A DNA stretch of 12,237 bases from Bacteroidota bacterium (GTDB lineage Bacteria > Bacteroidota > Bacteroidia > Flavobacteriales > Weeksellaceae). The translations under genes and the position numbers were made by a program. Below the pieces are notes generated by a model. The model was not told the DNA's origin. It saw nothing but the letters and a program-made list of their open reading frames with translations, and searched no databases. The first letter of the stretch is position 1, and the number at the start of each line of letters is the position of its first letter. Where the stretch lies: NCBI GenBank assembly GCA_023399675.1, contig JAEWOM010000211.1, forward strand, positions 1-12,237, written 5' to 3'. This document shows, in pieces, positions 5,281 through 12,237 of the stretch.

Positions 5281-6822
5281 TCAGGAACTGCATGAAAGCA
5301 TCGAACAGCCTGCAACACCTTCATACAGATCCGGACGTTTTACCATCAGTTCCGGAAATAAACCGGTATACGGGTTTTCCAGTGCCTGCAATAACTTATG
5401 CAGCAAATCCGTTTCGCCTTTGTTCAACTCTTCGATACATTCGTAAAGCAGATAATTCCGCAGAATGAATTTTGGATTATTCTTCTGCATCAGTTCTAAA
5501 GCATCCTGCGGATCACCAATATTCAGTGCTTTTCGTTTTCTGTAGTCCGTTAAAAATCTCGTCAGTTCATCTATACGTGCATCATCAGGCACCAAATAGG
5601 AAACCTTGCCGAAGAACGCTCTGACATCGGAATCATCGCTTAACGCTTCCAATTCAACAAAAAACAGCGTGTAATCGAGCTGAAGATCAGTCATCATTTT
5701 CTGCCAGTCGGAAAAGAACTGTTCATCGTTTTCGCGAAGCTTATCAAAACCGAACTTTGCAGCCATCATTTCGTCATGTTTCTCCCAGAAATAATCACTG
5801 TAGTTTTCCAGTGTCTGTTCCAGAAAGTCGGCATCATCAATTAACGGAAACAGCGCATTCGAAAGTTGCCATAGATTCCATTGAGAAATCTGCGGCTGCC
5901 GTCCGAAAGCATATCGCCTACCAGGAAGATCAGTGGTATTCGGTGTAAAATTCAAATCAAAAGCATCAAGCATTGAAAACGGACCGTAATCGATGGTAAG
6001 CCCGAGAGCGGACATATTATCGGTATTCATCACTCCATGTACAAAACCCACACGCAGCCAGTGAACCATCAGATCAGCAGTGCGCAGACAGACTTGGGTA
6101 AAAAAATCTTTGTATCGCTGTGCGCCCTCGGAATGAATCTCCGGATAGTAGTTCTCAATGGTGAAATCCGTCAGTTTCTGCAGTAATGCTGTTTCCTTCT
6201 GTGCTGAAACCAGTTCATAATGGCCAAAACGCAGAAAACTTTCCGCTGTTCTGATGACCACCGCACCTTTTTCCGCCTGGGGATTTCCGCTGTACATGAT
6301 ATCACGAATGACATCTTCTCCTGTCAGTGCTAGACTTAAAGCTCTGGTCGTCGGTACGCCGAGATGATGCATCGCTTCACTCATCAGATATTCACGAAGT
6401 GATGATCTTAAAACGGCTCTTCCGTCAGCAAACCTCGAATACGGAGTTGCCCCGGCACCTTTCCACTGAATTTCAGTGTTCTTCCCGTTTTCATTTTTTA
6501 TCTCCCCTGCAAAAATTGCACGCCCGTCACCAAGCTGACCTGCCCAGTTGCCGAACTGATGTCCAGCATATGCTGTTGCGTATGGCCTGATGTTCTCCGG
6601 AAGGTCATTTCCGACGAGAAAAGGCAGATCGGATTCTTTCCATGCTCCGAGCCCTGTTTCCTGAGATAATTTTTCATTGAAAACAATCTTCTCCGGAGCA
6701 GAAAACCCGACCGGATCTACGGTGCAAAACAGTATTTTAGGTGTTTGCCGCTGAACGGTATTGCCTGAAAAATCCCCCGGAAAAATGTCCAGATATTGCT
6801 GCGTAATTTGATCTGTCTTCAT
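5281..6822 (-). CDS. selO: SelO-family protein adenylyltransferase (YdiU, UPF0061)
   Basis: SelO is a pseudokinase-fold enzyme that binds ATP in flipped orientation and transfers AMP to protein Ser, Thr or Tyr; in E. coli it is linked to glutathionylation and oxidative stress. The 513 residues contain the expected active site. Lys121 lies in 'WKGAGATPYSR' and Glu144 in 'SLREYLMSEAM', with the family spacing of 23. Asp268-Asn269 lie in 'HGVMNTDNMS' and Asp278 in 'DYGPF', the metal and catalytic residues. The upstream 'AYAGHQFGNWAGQLGDGRA' block is also diagnostic. The protein ends in SCSS; eukaryotic SelO has a selenocysteine in the equivalent C-terminal position, and here a cysteine (511) stands near it, with another at 506. 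The first ATG at 6822 fits the usual N-terminus. A terminator of the upstream receptor gene lies within its leader region, so selO probably has its own promoter. Substrates in this organism are unknown. Confidence 0.95.
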   Translation of the reverse strand: MKTDQITQQYLDIFPGDFSGNTVQRQTPKILFCTVDPVGFSAPEKIVFNEKLSQETGLGAWKESDLPFLVGNDLPENIRPYATAYAGHQFGNWAGQLGDGRAIFAGEIKNENGKNTEIQWKGAGATPYSRFADGRAVLRSSLREYLMSEAMHHLGVPTTRALSLALTGEDVIRDIMYSGNPQAEKGAVVIRTAESFLRFGHYELVSAQKETALLQKLTDFTIENYYPEIHSEGAQRYKDFFTQVCLRTADLMVHWLRVGFVHGVMNTDNMSALGLTIDYGPFSMLDAFDLNFTPNTTDLPGRRYAFGRQPQISQWNLWQLSNALFPLIDDADFLEQTLENYSDYFWEKHDEMMAAKFGFDKLRENDEQFFSDWQKMMTDLQLDYTLFFVELEALSDDSDVRAFFGKVSYLVPDDARIDELTRFLTDYRKRKALNIGDPQDALELMQKNNPKFILRNYLLYECIEELNKGETDLLHKLLQALENPYTGLFPELMVKRPDLYEGVAGCSMLSCSS

Positions 6823-6826
6823 GTTC

Positions 6827-6834
6827 TAAAGGTA
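6827..6834 (-). promoter_or_regulatory. Weak -7-like box of selO
   Basis: On the minus strand the bases read TACCTTTA, one mismatch from TAnnTTTG. It lies only five bases upstream of the ATG, so a start from it would give a leaderless or very short-leader mRNA. It is the best candidate between the receptor terminator and selO. Confidence 0.25.
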
Positions 6835-6864
6835 AAGACAATTTAAACATCTGAAAAATGCAAC

Positions 6865-6892
6865 AAAAAACCGCAGACAGAATTGCTGCGGT
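6865..6892 (-). terminator. Terminator of the outer-membrane receptor gene
   Basis: On the minus strand ACCGCAG (6892-6886) pairs with CTGCGGT (6876-6870), a perfect 7-bp stem with a 9-base loop, followed by six T (6870-6865). It lies 22 bases past the receptor stop and before selO, separating the two transcription units. Confidence 0.85.
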
Positions 6893-6913
6893 GAATTTCG
6901 ATAAAGAGAAACC

Positions 6914-9112
6914 TTACTGTGTCGGCATGCCGTTGTTCTCTTCTTTTCTGTCCTGATTCAATAAAATCGGAGCCTCCTTAGCCAGTTTGTTCCGTGTTGG
7001 AATTTTATAATTGACGCTGATTCCGAAATTTTGAGAATCGAATCTGTTGCCCAGATAAACGTTTGAATTGTTGTACAGGGACGTTACGGCGTTTTCGTTG
7101 GTGCGGAAAATATCATCAGCAAAAACAGATATGGTAAGCCTGTCCTCTATAAATTTCTTGCTGACATTGATATTGAAGCTGTTCATCCACGGCTTTTCCA
7201 TGCGGTAATAAAACCAGTTACCCTGCGTCATGTTGATATAATTGGCTACGAGCTTGATATCCTGCGGCAGTTTCAGCTGTAACATCAGATTATACACCCA
7301 AAAGCCCTGATTGTCATTCTGCGGAAGTTCGTGGAGCTGATAACCTGCATACACATACAGAAAATTCATATCATCAGGATTCACATTGAACTTCATCGTC
7401 TCTTTCAGGCCTTTTGTGAAGAGCATGAAAGGAATCGGAAGACCTACATTGAAATTATGGATTTTCATCGAATTCACATTAATGAAATTCTGCCTTACCG
7501 TATATGCTTCCCTGCCGTCAACGACCGGCGTTCCCGGGAAAAAATAATTCTTCTCCGCTACCTGTACATTCTGGTTTTCTGTGATACTATAGTTATAGCC
7601 GATAAATGCATAATCAAACATCGAAATTTTCACTTCGAAATTATCGAAAATAGTCGGTTGCAGATTCGGATTTCCTCCAAAAATAATGTTGCCGTTCTGG
7701 TAATTGGTATTGTTAGGATTCAGTGAGGAAATCGATGGAAGCTGAATTTTCTTGTTATAATTCAGTGCCAGATAAACCCTGCTCATGAAATTGTACTGCA
7801 CACTGGCGTTGGGAAATAACCTGAACTGGTTGAATGGAATCAGCTCCTTCGCCAGCTCTCCGGTTGTAAAATCTACCGTCCTTCCCGAAATATCATAATT
7901 TTCTGCGCGCGTTCCGAGGATAAAATCGAACTTCTTATAGGTCGCAAGTAACTCTGCGTATGCCGCTGCTGTCTGCCGGTTGTAGCTTAAATTCCGGATG
8001 CTCCCGGCTTCTGTATTGAAATGGACATTCTCGAATAATCCTCCGACTGAAATTTTACCTTCATCCAGCAAATCCAGAGGATAAGAAAAATCTGTTTTGA
8101 ATCTCGCGGTATTTTGCTCGGATTCCGTTTCGTAGGTGCCCGTTTGAAACGATGCGGGATAGAACTTCGTTCCGTTTTGGGAATATCCACTTTTATAATT
8201 ATTGTATGACGCTGTAAAATCCAGTTTTTGAGCTCTGTTGGCAAATTTTACCTGATAAACGGCACTCGCATCGTGTCTCAGCACTTCTGTTTTCCCGTGA
8301 TCTATGGTCGTGAAACGAATAATCGACGGCGGCATGTCGGAAAAAGGCTCATAACCCCAACTTTCGGATTGTGCATCATTATTATTGCTGTTAATGTCGT
8401 AATTCAGGAGGAATTTATCCTGCCCGACATCAAAAGTTAGTGCAGATTTCAGAAAATAACCCCTCTGAATCTGTTCGGTGTTGATTATGGTGATGTCTCC
8501 AACGACTGATTCTCGGAAACCTTCACGGTAATTCTGTCCAACATTCAGTTGCCAACCAAAATATTTGTTCTTGGCATTTAATAAAATTGAGTTGGATGTA
8601 CGGTTTCGGTGCTTATCATAATTGCTGAACGCATATCTGCCTGTATAAGTGGCTGAGAGATAATTTCTCGCATTTCTGTTTGTAATAATATTGATAATGG
8701 CTCCGCCGGAAGTTGCAGGAAATTCCGCACCGGGTTGCGTAATGATCTCCACGCGGTCCACAGAATTTGCCGGCATCCCGTCGAGAAAACTCTGAAGCTG
8801 GTCTCCACCTATTCCCAGTGGACGCCCATCCAGAAAGACATCCAGTAATTTTCCCTGATACATCATCCCTGCGACGTCAGATACAATCAGTCCCGGAAGT
8901 TTCTTTACACCTTCCATCAGCGTACCGGTATTCAGGTGTGCCTGCTCCGAAAAATCAAAAATCGTTCTGTCTGCTTTTTGCTCAACGGCTTTTTTAGTTT
9001 TAACAATAGTTACCTCATCTATGCTGGTTTCTCTTGGCTTCTGTTGCGTTTCTTGCTGTGCCGAAAAAGTTGCTGAAGCTACAAGCGCTGTGATAAGCAG
9101 GGATTTTTTCAT
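6914..9112 (-). CDS. TonB-dependent receptor-like outer-membrane beta-barrel protein
   Basis: This is a large outer-membrane receptor, presumably for TonB-energised uptake of an unknown ligand. From the ATG at 9112 it has 732 residues; an in-frame TTG at 9133 falls in the promoter box and is rejected. Residues 1-19 are a signal peptide ending in TFSAQ. A plug domain covers about 50-147, with 'LMEGVKKLPGLIV', 'VFLDGRPLG', 'VDRVEIITQPGAEFPATSGG' and 'AIINIITNRNA'. The rest, to about 710, is a barrel of repeated aromatic-rich strands, ending with a polar tail (...RKEENNGMPTQ). The sequence resembles the OMP beta-barrel family common in Bacteroidota. Unlike SusC proteins it lacks the long N-terminal carboxypeptidase-like domain, and no SusD-type partner is adjacent. 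There are no iron- or siderophore-related neighbours, so the substrate cannot be inferred. It stands alone, with its own -7 box and terminator. Confidence 0.9.
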   Translation of the reverse strand: MKKSLLITALVASATFSAQQETQQKPRETSIDEVTIVKTKKAVEQKADRTIFDFSEQAHLNTGTLMEGVKKLPGLIVSDVAGMMYQGKLLDVFLDGRPLGIGGDQLQSFLDGMPANSVDRVEIITQPGAEFPATSGGAIINIITNRNARNYLSATYTGRYAFSNYDKHRNRTSNSILLNAKNKYFGWQLNVGQNYREGFRESVVGDITIINTEQIQRGYFLKSALTFDVGQDKFLLNYDINSNNNDAQSESWGYEPFSDMPPSIIRFTTIDHGKTEVLRHDASAVYQVKFANRAQKLDFTASYNNYKSGYSQNGTKFYPASFQTGTYETESEQNTARFKTDFSYPLDLLDEGKISVGGLFENVHFNTEAGSIRNLSYNRQTAAAYAELLATYKKFDFILGTRAENYDISGRTVDFTTGELAKELIPFNQFRLFPNASVQYNFMSRVYLALNYNKKIQLPSISSLNPNNTNYQNGNIIFGGNPNLQPTIFDNFEVKISMFDYAFIGYNYSITENQNVQVAEKNYFFPGTPVVDGREAYTVRQNFINVNSMKIHNFNVGLPIPFMLFTKGLKETMKFNVNPDDMNFLYVYAGYQLHELPQNDNQGFWVYNLMLQLKLPQDIKLVANYINMTQGNWFYYRMEKPWMNSFNINVSKKFIEDRLTISVFADDIFRTNENAVTSLYNNSNVYLGNRFDSQNFGISVNYKIPTRNKLAKEAPILLNQDRKEENNGMPTQ

Positions 9113-9130
9113 GTTCAAAAAATTGGGCAG

Positions 9131-9138
9131 CAAAATTA
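9131..9138 (-). promoter_or_regulatory. Probable -7 element of the receptor gene
   Basis: On the minus strand the bases read TAATTTTG, an exact TAnnTTTG match. Transcription would begin near 9125, with a 13-base leader before the ATG at 9112. It supports that start over the upstream in-frame TTG at 9133. No clear -33 element is seen. Confidence 0.5.
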
Positions 9139-9303
9139 ATCAATTGTTTAACAGGAAAAATATGATTTTTGTTACATTATCAGCGCATCAAGATTTCTCT
9201 GTACATAGATTATACATAGCTCCCTGAATTACCTTTTCAGATTCGGGATTTCTGATGGAAAAACGGTACAGCAATCGTGAGCAGCGTTCAAAGAAAAAAG
9301 ATC
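9139..9303. other. Non-coding spacer upstream of the receptor gene
   Basis: This 165-base stretch lies between the aconitase terminator and the receptor promoter. I see no gene, tRNA or riboswitch in it. The only structure is a 7-bp direct repeat TACATAG at 9202-9208 and 9213-9219, repeating at exactly 11 bp, and an imperfect hairpin around TCAGA...TCTGA near 9238-9256 without a T run. It may hold regulatory sites for the receptor. Confidence 0.4.
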
Positions 9304-9333
9304 AAAAAAAACCGCCCAGTTTTCTGAGCGGTT
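9304..9333 (-). terminator. Terminator of the aconitase gene
   Basis: On the minus strand AACCGCTCAG (9333-9324) pairs with CTGGGCGGTT (9319-9310), a 10-bp stem with one T-G wobble and an AAAA loop. A T run continues through 9304. It lies 20 bases past the aconitase stop. Confidence 0.92.
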
Positions 9334-9353
9334 TGCAGTATAGATTCTAAATT

Positions 9354-11627
9354 TTAAGAATTCTTAGCTTCAGCAGCTATCAGATTCAGAGCGGAACCTG
9401 CCTTAAACCAGCCGATTTGCTGCTCGTTATAAGTATGGTTTGCAATCACGGTATCTTTACTTCCATCTGCGTGTACAAATTCAAGCGTCAAAGGTTTACC
9501 CGGTGCAAACTGATCCAAATCGAGGAAGTTTACTACATCATCTTCCTGAATTTTGTCGTAATCCGCTTTATCATTGAAAGTTAAACCAAGCATCCCCTGC
9601 TTTTTCAGGTTGGTTTCGTGGATACGTGCGAAAGATTTTACAAGAACAGCTCTTACACCAAGATGTCTTGGCTCCATAGCAGCGTGCTCTCTGGAAGAAC
9701 CTTCACCATAATTCTCGTCGCCCACTACGATAGAAGGAATACCTTCTGCTTTGTACGCGCGCTGTACTGCAGGAACTTCACCGTACTCACCCGTAAGCTG
9801 GTTCTTCACTTTATTGGTTTCCATATTGTAGGCATTAACAGCCCCGATCAGCATATTGTTCGAAATATTATCGAGATGACCTCTGTATTTCAGCCAAGGG
9901 CCCGCCATGGAAATATGGTCTGTGGTACATTTACCGAATGCTTTAATCAGCACTTTTGCTCCTTCAATATTTTTACCGTCCCAAGGTTTAAAAGGCTCCA
10001 GCAACTGAAGTCTGTCCGAATCCGGGCTTACAATCACCTGTACCTGAGAGCCGTCCTCCGATGGTGCCTGGTAACCGTTATCTTCTACCGCAAACCCTTT
10101 TGCAGGAAGTTCAGAACCGTTCGGTTCATCAAGTTTTACCTGTTCTCCGGCTTCGTTTGTTAACGTGTCTGAAATCGGGTTGAAATCGAGTCTTCCGGAA
10201 ATTGCCACAGCAGCAACCATTTCAGGAGAGGCAACGAAAGCGTGTGTATTCGGGTTTCCATCCGCTCTTTTCGCAAAGTTTCTGTTGAATGAGTGAATGA
10301 TGGAGTTTTTTTCACCTTTCTCAGCTCCTTCACGGTCCCACTGACCGATGCATGGTCCGCAGGCATTGGTAAAGATTCTGGCATTTTCAAATTTTCTGAA
10401 AGAATCCAGGAAACCGTCTCTTTCAGCCGTATATTTTACCTGCTCAGAACCGGGATTGATTCCGAGAATCGCTTTTGGTTTAACACCTTTAGCCACAGCG
10501 TCTTCCACGATGGAAGCAGCTCTGGAAAGATCTTCATACGATGAATTCGTACAGGAGCCGATCAATGCCCACTCTACATCAAGAGGCCATCCGTTGGCTT
10601 CAGCCTTCGCTCTGAATTCTGCTACCGGCGTAGCTAAATCCGGTGTGAACGGTCCGTTCAGATGCGGCGTCAGTTCAGAAAGATTGATTTCGATAACCTG
10701 ATCGAAATACTGCTCCGGATTTGCGTATACTTCATCATCACCTGTTAAATGTTCTGCAATTTTGTCTGCAGCATCAACAACATCCTGTCTTCCGGTGGAA
10801 ATCAGGTATCTTCTCATGGCATCATCATAGCCGAAGGTTGAAGTTGTAGCTCCGATTTCTGCACCCATGTTACAGATCGTACCTTTTCCGGTTGCGGAAA
10901 GCGATTTTGCGCCCTCTCCGAAATATTCAACGATGCATCCTGTGCCGCCTTTTACGGTAAGAATACCTGCAACTTTCAGAATAACGTCTTTTGCAGACGT
11001 CCATCCGCTCATTTTTCCGGTCAGTTTTACACCGATCAGTTTCGGCATTTTCAGTTCCCACGGCATTCCGGCCATCACATCCACTGCATCTGCACCACCA
11101 ACACCGATAGCAACCATACCCAATCCGCCGGCGTTCACAGTGTGCGAATCGGTTCCGATCATCATTCCTCCTGGAAAAGCATAATTTTCCAGCACAACCT
11201 GGTGAATGATTCCAGCGCCCGGCTTCCAAAAACCGATACCGTACTTATCGCAAACGGAACTCAAAAAATTGAAAACTTCAGAATTCTTATTAATACCTTC
11301 CTGTAAATCCTGTTCTGCACCCACTCTTGCCTGAATCAGGTGATCAGCATGTGCGGTTGAAGGCACTGCAACTTTCGATTTTCCGGCACTCATGAACTGC
11401 AACAGCGCCATCTGTGCGGTAGCATCCTGCATCGCAACACGGTCCGGAGCGAAATCTACATAAGAATTTCCCCTTTCATGGGCTTCCGTGGCACTTCCTG
11501 CCCAAAGGTGTGTGTACAGAATTTTTTCTGACAGGGTAAGAGGCTTGCCTACTGCTTTTCTTGCAGCTTCGATCCTTTCCGGATAGCGCTCATACACTTT
11601 TTTGATCATATCGATGTCGAAAGTCAT
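9354..11627 (-). CDS. acn: Aconitate hydratase, mitochondrial-type
   Basis: Aconitase interconverts citrate and isocitrate through cis-aconitate in the TCA cycle, using a [4Fe-4S] cluster, in the cytoplasm. The 757-residue protein has the three cluster cysteines: Cys359 in '[14 protein letters not shown]', and Cys423 and Cys426 in '[14 protein letters not shown]'. Active-site blocks '[10 protein letters not shown]' (91-100) and '[13 protein letters not shown]' (158-170) are intact. So is the C-terminal swivel domain with '[19 protein letters not shown]'. The length and motif spacing match mitochondrial aconitase (about 755 residues) rather than AcnA (about 890) or AcnB (about 865); this type is usual in Bacteroidota. 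The start [19 protein letters not shown] is the usual N-terminus. It is a single-gene unit with its own promoter and terminator, divergent from the sugar dehydrogenase gene. Confidence 0.96.
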   Translation of the reverse strand: MTFDIDMIKKVYERYPERIEAARKAVGKPLTLSEKILYTHLWAGSATEAHERGNSYVDFAPDRVAMQDATAQMALLQFMSAGKSKVAVPSTAHADHLIQARVGAEQDLQEGINKNSEVFNFLSSVCDKYGIGFWKPGAGIIHQVVLENYAFPGGMMIGTDSHTVNAGGLGMVAIGVGGADAVDVMAGMPWELKMPKLIGVKLTGKMSGWTSAKDVILKVAGILTVKGGTGCIVEYFGEGAKSLSATGKGTICNMGAEIGATTSTFGYDDAMRRYLISTGRQDVVDAADKIAEHLTGDDEVYANPEQYFDQVIEINLSELTPHLNGPFTPDLATPVAEFRAKAEANGWPLDVEWALIGSCTNSSYEDLSRAASIVEDAVAKGVKPKAILGINPGSEQVKYTAERDGFLDSFRKFENARIFTNACGPCIGQWDREGAEKGEKNSIIHSFNRNFAKRADGNPNTHAFVASPEMVAAVAISGRLDFNPISDTLTNEAGEQVKLDEPNGSELPAKGFAVEDNGYQAPSEDGSQVQVIVSPDSDRLQLLEPFKPWDGKNIEGAKVLIKAFGKCTTDHISMAGPWLKYRGHLDNISNNMLIGAVNAYNMETNKVKNQLTGEYGEVPAVQRAYKAEGIPSIVVGDENYGEGSSREHAAMEPRHLGVRAVLVKSFARIHETNLKKQGMLGLTFNDKADYDKIQEDDVVNFLDLDQFAPGKPLTLEFVHADGSKDTVIANHTYNEQQIGWFKAGSALNLIAAEAKNS

Positions 11628-11670
11628 AAGTATACTATTTTGATTTTTTTAAATATAAGAAAAAGTTGCC

Positions 11671-11678
11671 CAAATTTA
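11671..11678 (-). promoter_or_regulatory. Probable -7 element of aconitase
   Basis: On the minus strand the bases read TAAATTTG, an exact TAnnTTTG match, giving a leader of about 37 bases. A second, imperfect box TATATTTA lies at 11650-11657. No clear TTTG -33 element is seen for either. Confidence 0.45.
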
Positions 11679-11827
11679 ATCATTTTTTCACTTTTATCTT
11701 TCATTTTGCTTTGCAGATTATCAATCATCAGCATATTATTTTTCTGTTGTAACGCAAGCCTGCAGCAGCGGCAGAATTGTGCAATAATTGGGTAGAAAGC
11801 TGTAATACAACACATGCAGCATCTTCC

Positions 11828-11835
11828 TATTTTTG
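11828..11835 (+). promoter_or_regulatory. Probable -7 element of the sugar dehydrogenase gene
   Basis: TATTTTTG matches TAnnTTTG exactly and predicts transcription from about 11841, leaving a leader of about 17 bases before the ATG at 11858. The rest of the 230-base divergent spacer (11628-11857) shows no gene that I can support. Confidence 0.5.
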
Positions 11836-11857
11836 CTAAACGTGAAATTATCCCATT

Positions 11858-12237
11858 ATGAAATATCCCATAGGTATTCTTTTACTGGCATCTGTGCTTT
11901 CGTGTAAAAACGGAAATGTAGATCAGACCGAAACCTCAACTGAAAATACTGCAAACGGACATAATCCGGAGACGAAAAGCAGAAATACCGATATACCTCC
12001 TGCTTTTGCCGGTCAGACGCGCGCTGCAGGTGTTACCACATCAACGCCATTTGACGTTCAGGCCATTGCTCAAAATTTAGGAAAGCCATGGGCAATCATC
12101 AATTTTCCGAATAACCGCTTTCTGATCACTGAAAAATCAGGAAAGGCCTATATCATAAACAGTGACGGAAGCTCGATGAAAAACGTGAGCGGATTTCCGG
12201 TTGTTGATGACAAAGGACAGGGTGGACTGCTGGATAT
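11858..12237 (+). CDS. PQQ-dependent sugar dehydrogenase-like lipoprotein, 5' part
   Basis: The first 126 codons of a gene that runs off the right edge. The N-terminus (MKYPIGILLLASVLSCKNGN) is a lipoprotein signal with a relaxed lipobox VLSC, so Cys16 is probably the lipidated residue. A low-complexity Thr/Asn/Glu linker follows (about 18-60). The folded part then begins with 'AIAQNLGKPWAIINFPNN', 'FLITEKSGKAYII' and 'GFPVVDDKGQGGLLDI'. These are the opening motifs of the glucose/sorbosone dehydrogenase family (soluble aldose sugar dehydrogenases, YliI-like), six-bladed propellers that oxidise aldoses with PQQ and calcium. The catalytic residues lie beyond the window, so activity cannot be judged. 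The expected location is an outer or inner membrane-anchored periplasmic protein. PQQ biosynthesis genes are not visible here. Confidence 0.85.
   Translation, partial: MKYPIGILLLASVLSCKNGNVDQTETSTENTANGHNPETKSRNTDIPPAFAGQTRAAGVTTSTPFDVQAIAQNLGKPWAIINFPNNRFLITEKSGKAYIINSDGSSMKNVSGFPVVDDKGQGGLLD

Noticed and set aside
9113..9133. TTG at 9133 as start of the receptor
   Set aside because: It lies inside the -7 box; the ATG at 9112 begins a standard signal peptide.
9618..10163. 181-codon plus-strand open frame opposite aconitase
   Set aside because: It lies wholly antisense to a well-supported conserved gene and shows no domain; it is a shadow of aconitase codon usage.
11624..11815. 63-codon open frame on the minus strand upstream of aconitase
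   Set aside because: No recognisable protein features. It overlaps the aconitase promoter region and ends inside the aconitase start, so it is most likely non-coding.

Overview
The window looks like a chromosomal housekeeping stretch from a member of the Bacteroidota, most likely Flavobacteriia of the Chryseobacterium/Kaistella type. This rests on the protein sequences (MetK of 430 residues, an ECF-type sigma factor with 'RFFDGLSFKEIAEHT', an outer-membrane receptor of the OMP beta-barrel family). It also rests on the promoters, which repeatedly match the Bacteroidota -7 consensus TAnnTTTG, and on A-rich leaders without a clear Shine-Dalgarno sequence. I see no insertion sequence, prophage, CRISPR array, tRNA or rRNA. 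Most genes are ordinary; the interesting material is in the junctions between them.

Layout, left to right. The 3' part of an oxyR-like peroxide sensor (1-473) is followed by a good promoter and a SAM-II-type riboswitch that lead into metK (669-1961), closed by a strong terminator. Next come a small secreted or outer-membrane protein of unknown function (2033-2518), an ECF-like sigma factor (2693-3295) and a 44-codon basic small ORF (3341-3475). A compact junction at 3482-3520 superimposes a promoter -7 box, a terminator hairpin with nine T, and the start codon of a HAD phosphatase (YjjG-like). That start codon is out of frame with the rest of the gene by one base in the T run. From 4200 to 11627 all genes read leftward: trpS, selO, a TonB-dependent-type receptor and aconitase, mostly separated by their own promoters or terminators. 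The right edge carries, divergently from aconitase, the first 126 codons of a lipoprotein-type PQQ-dependent sugar dehydrogenase.

Functionally the genes are a mixed core set: oxidative stress (OxyR, SelO), methionine/SAM supply (SAM-II and MetK), translation (TrpS), the TCA cycle (aconitase), envelope functions (receptor, small barrel-like protein, sugar dehydrogenase) and transcription control (sigma factor). I see no single multi-gene novel system. The best leads are the frameshifted HAD gene with its overlapped terminator and start, the riboswitch-controlled metK with an unexplained long expression platform, and the small ORF behind the sigma factor.

All coordinates come from reading the sequence by eye. 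Family assignments rest on motifs recognised without database searches.
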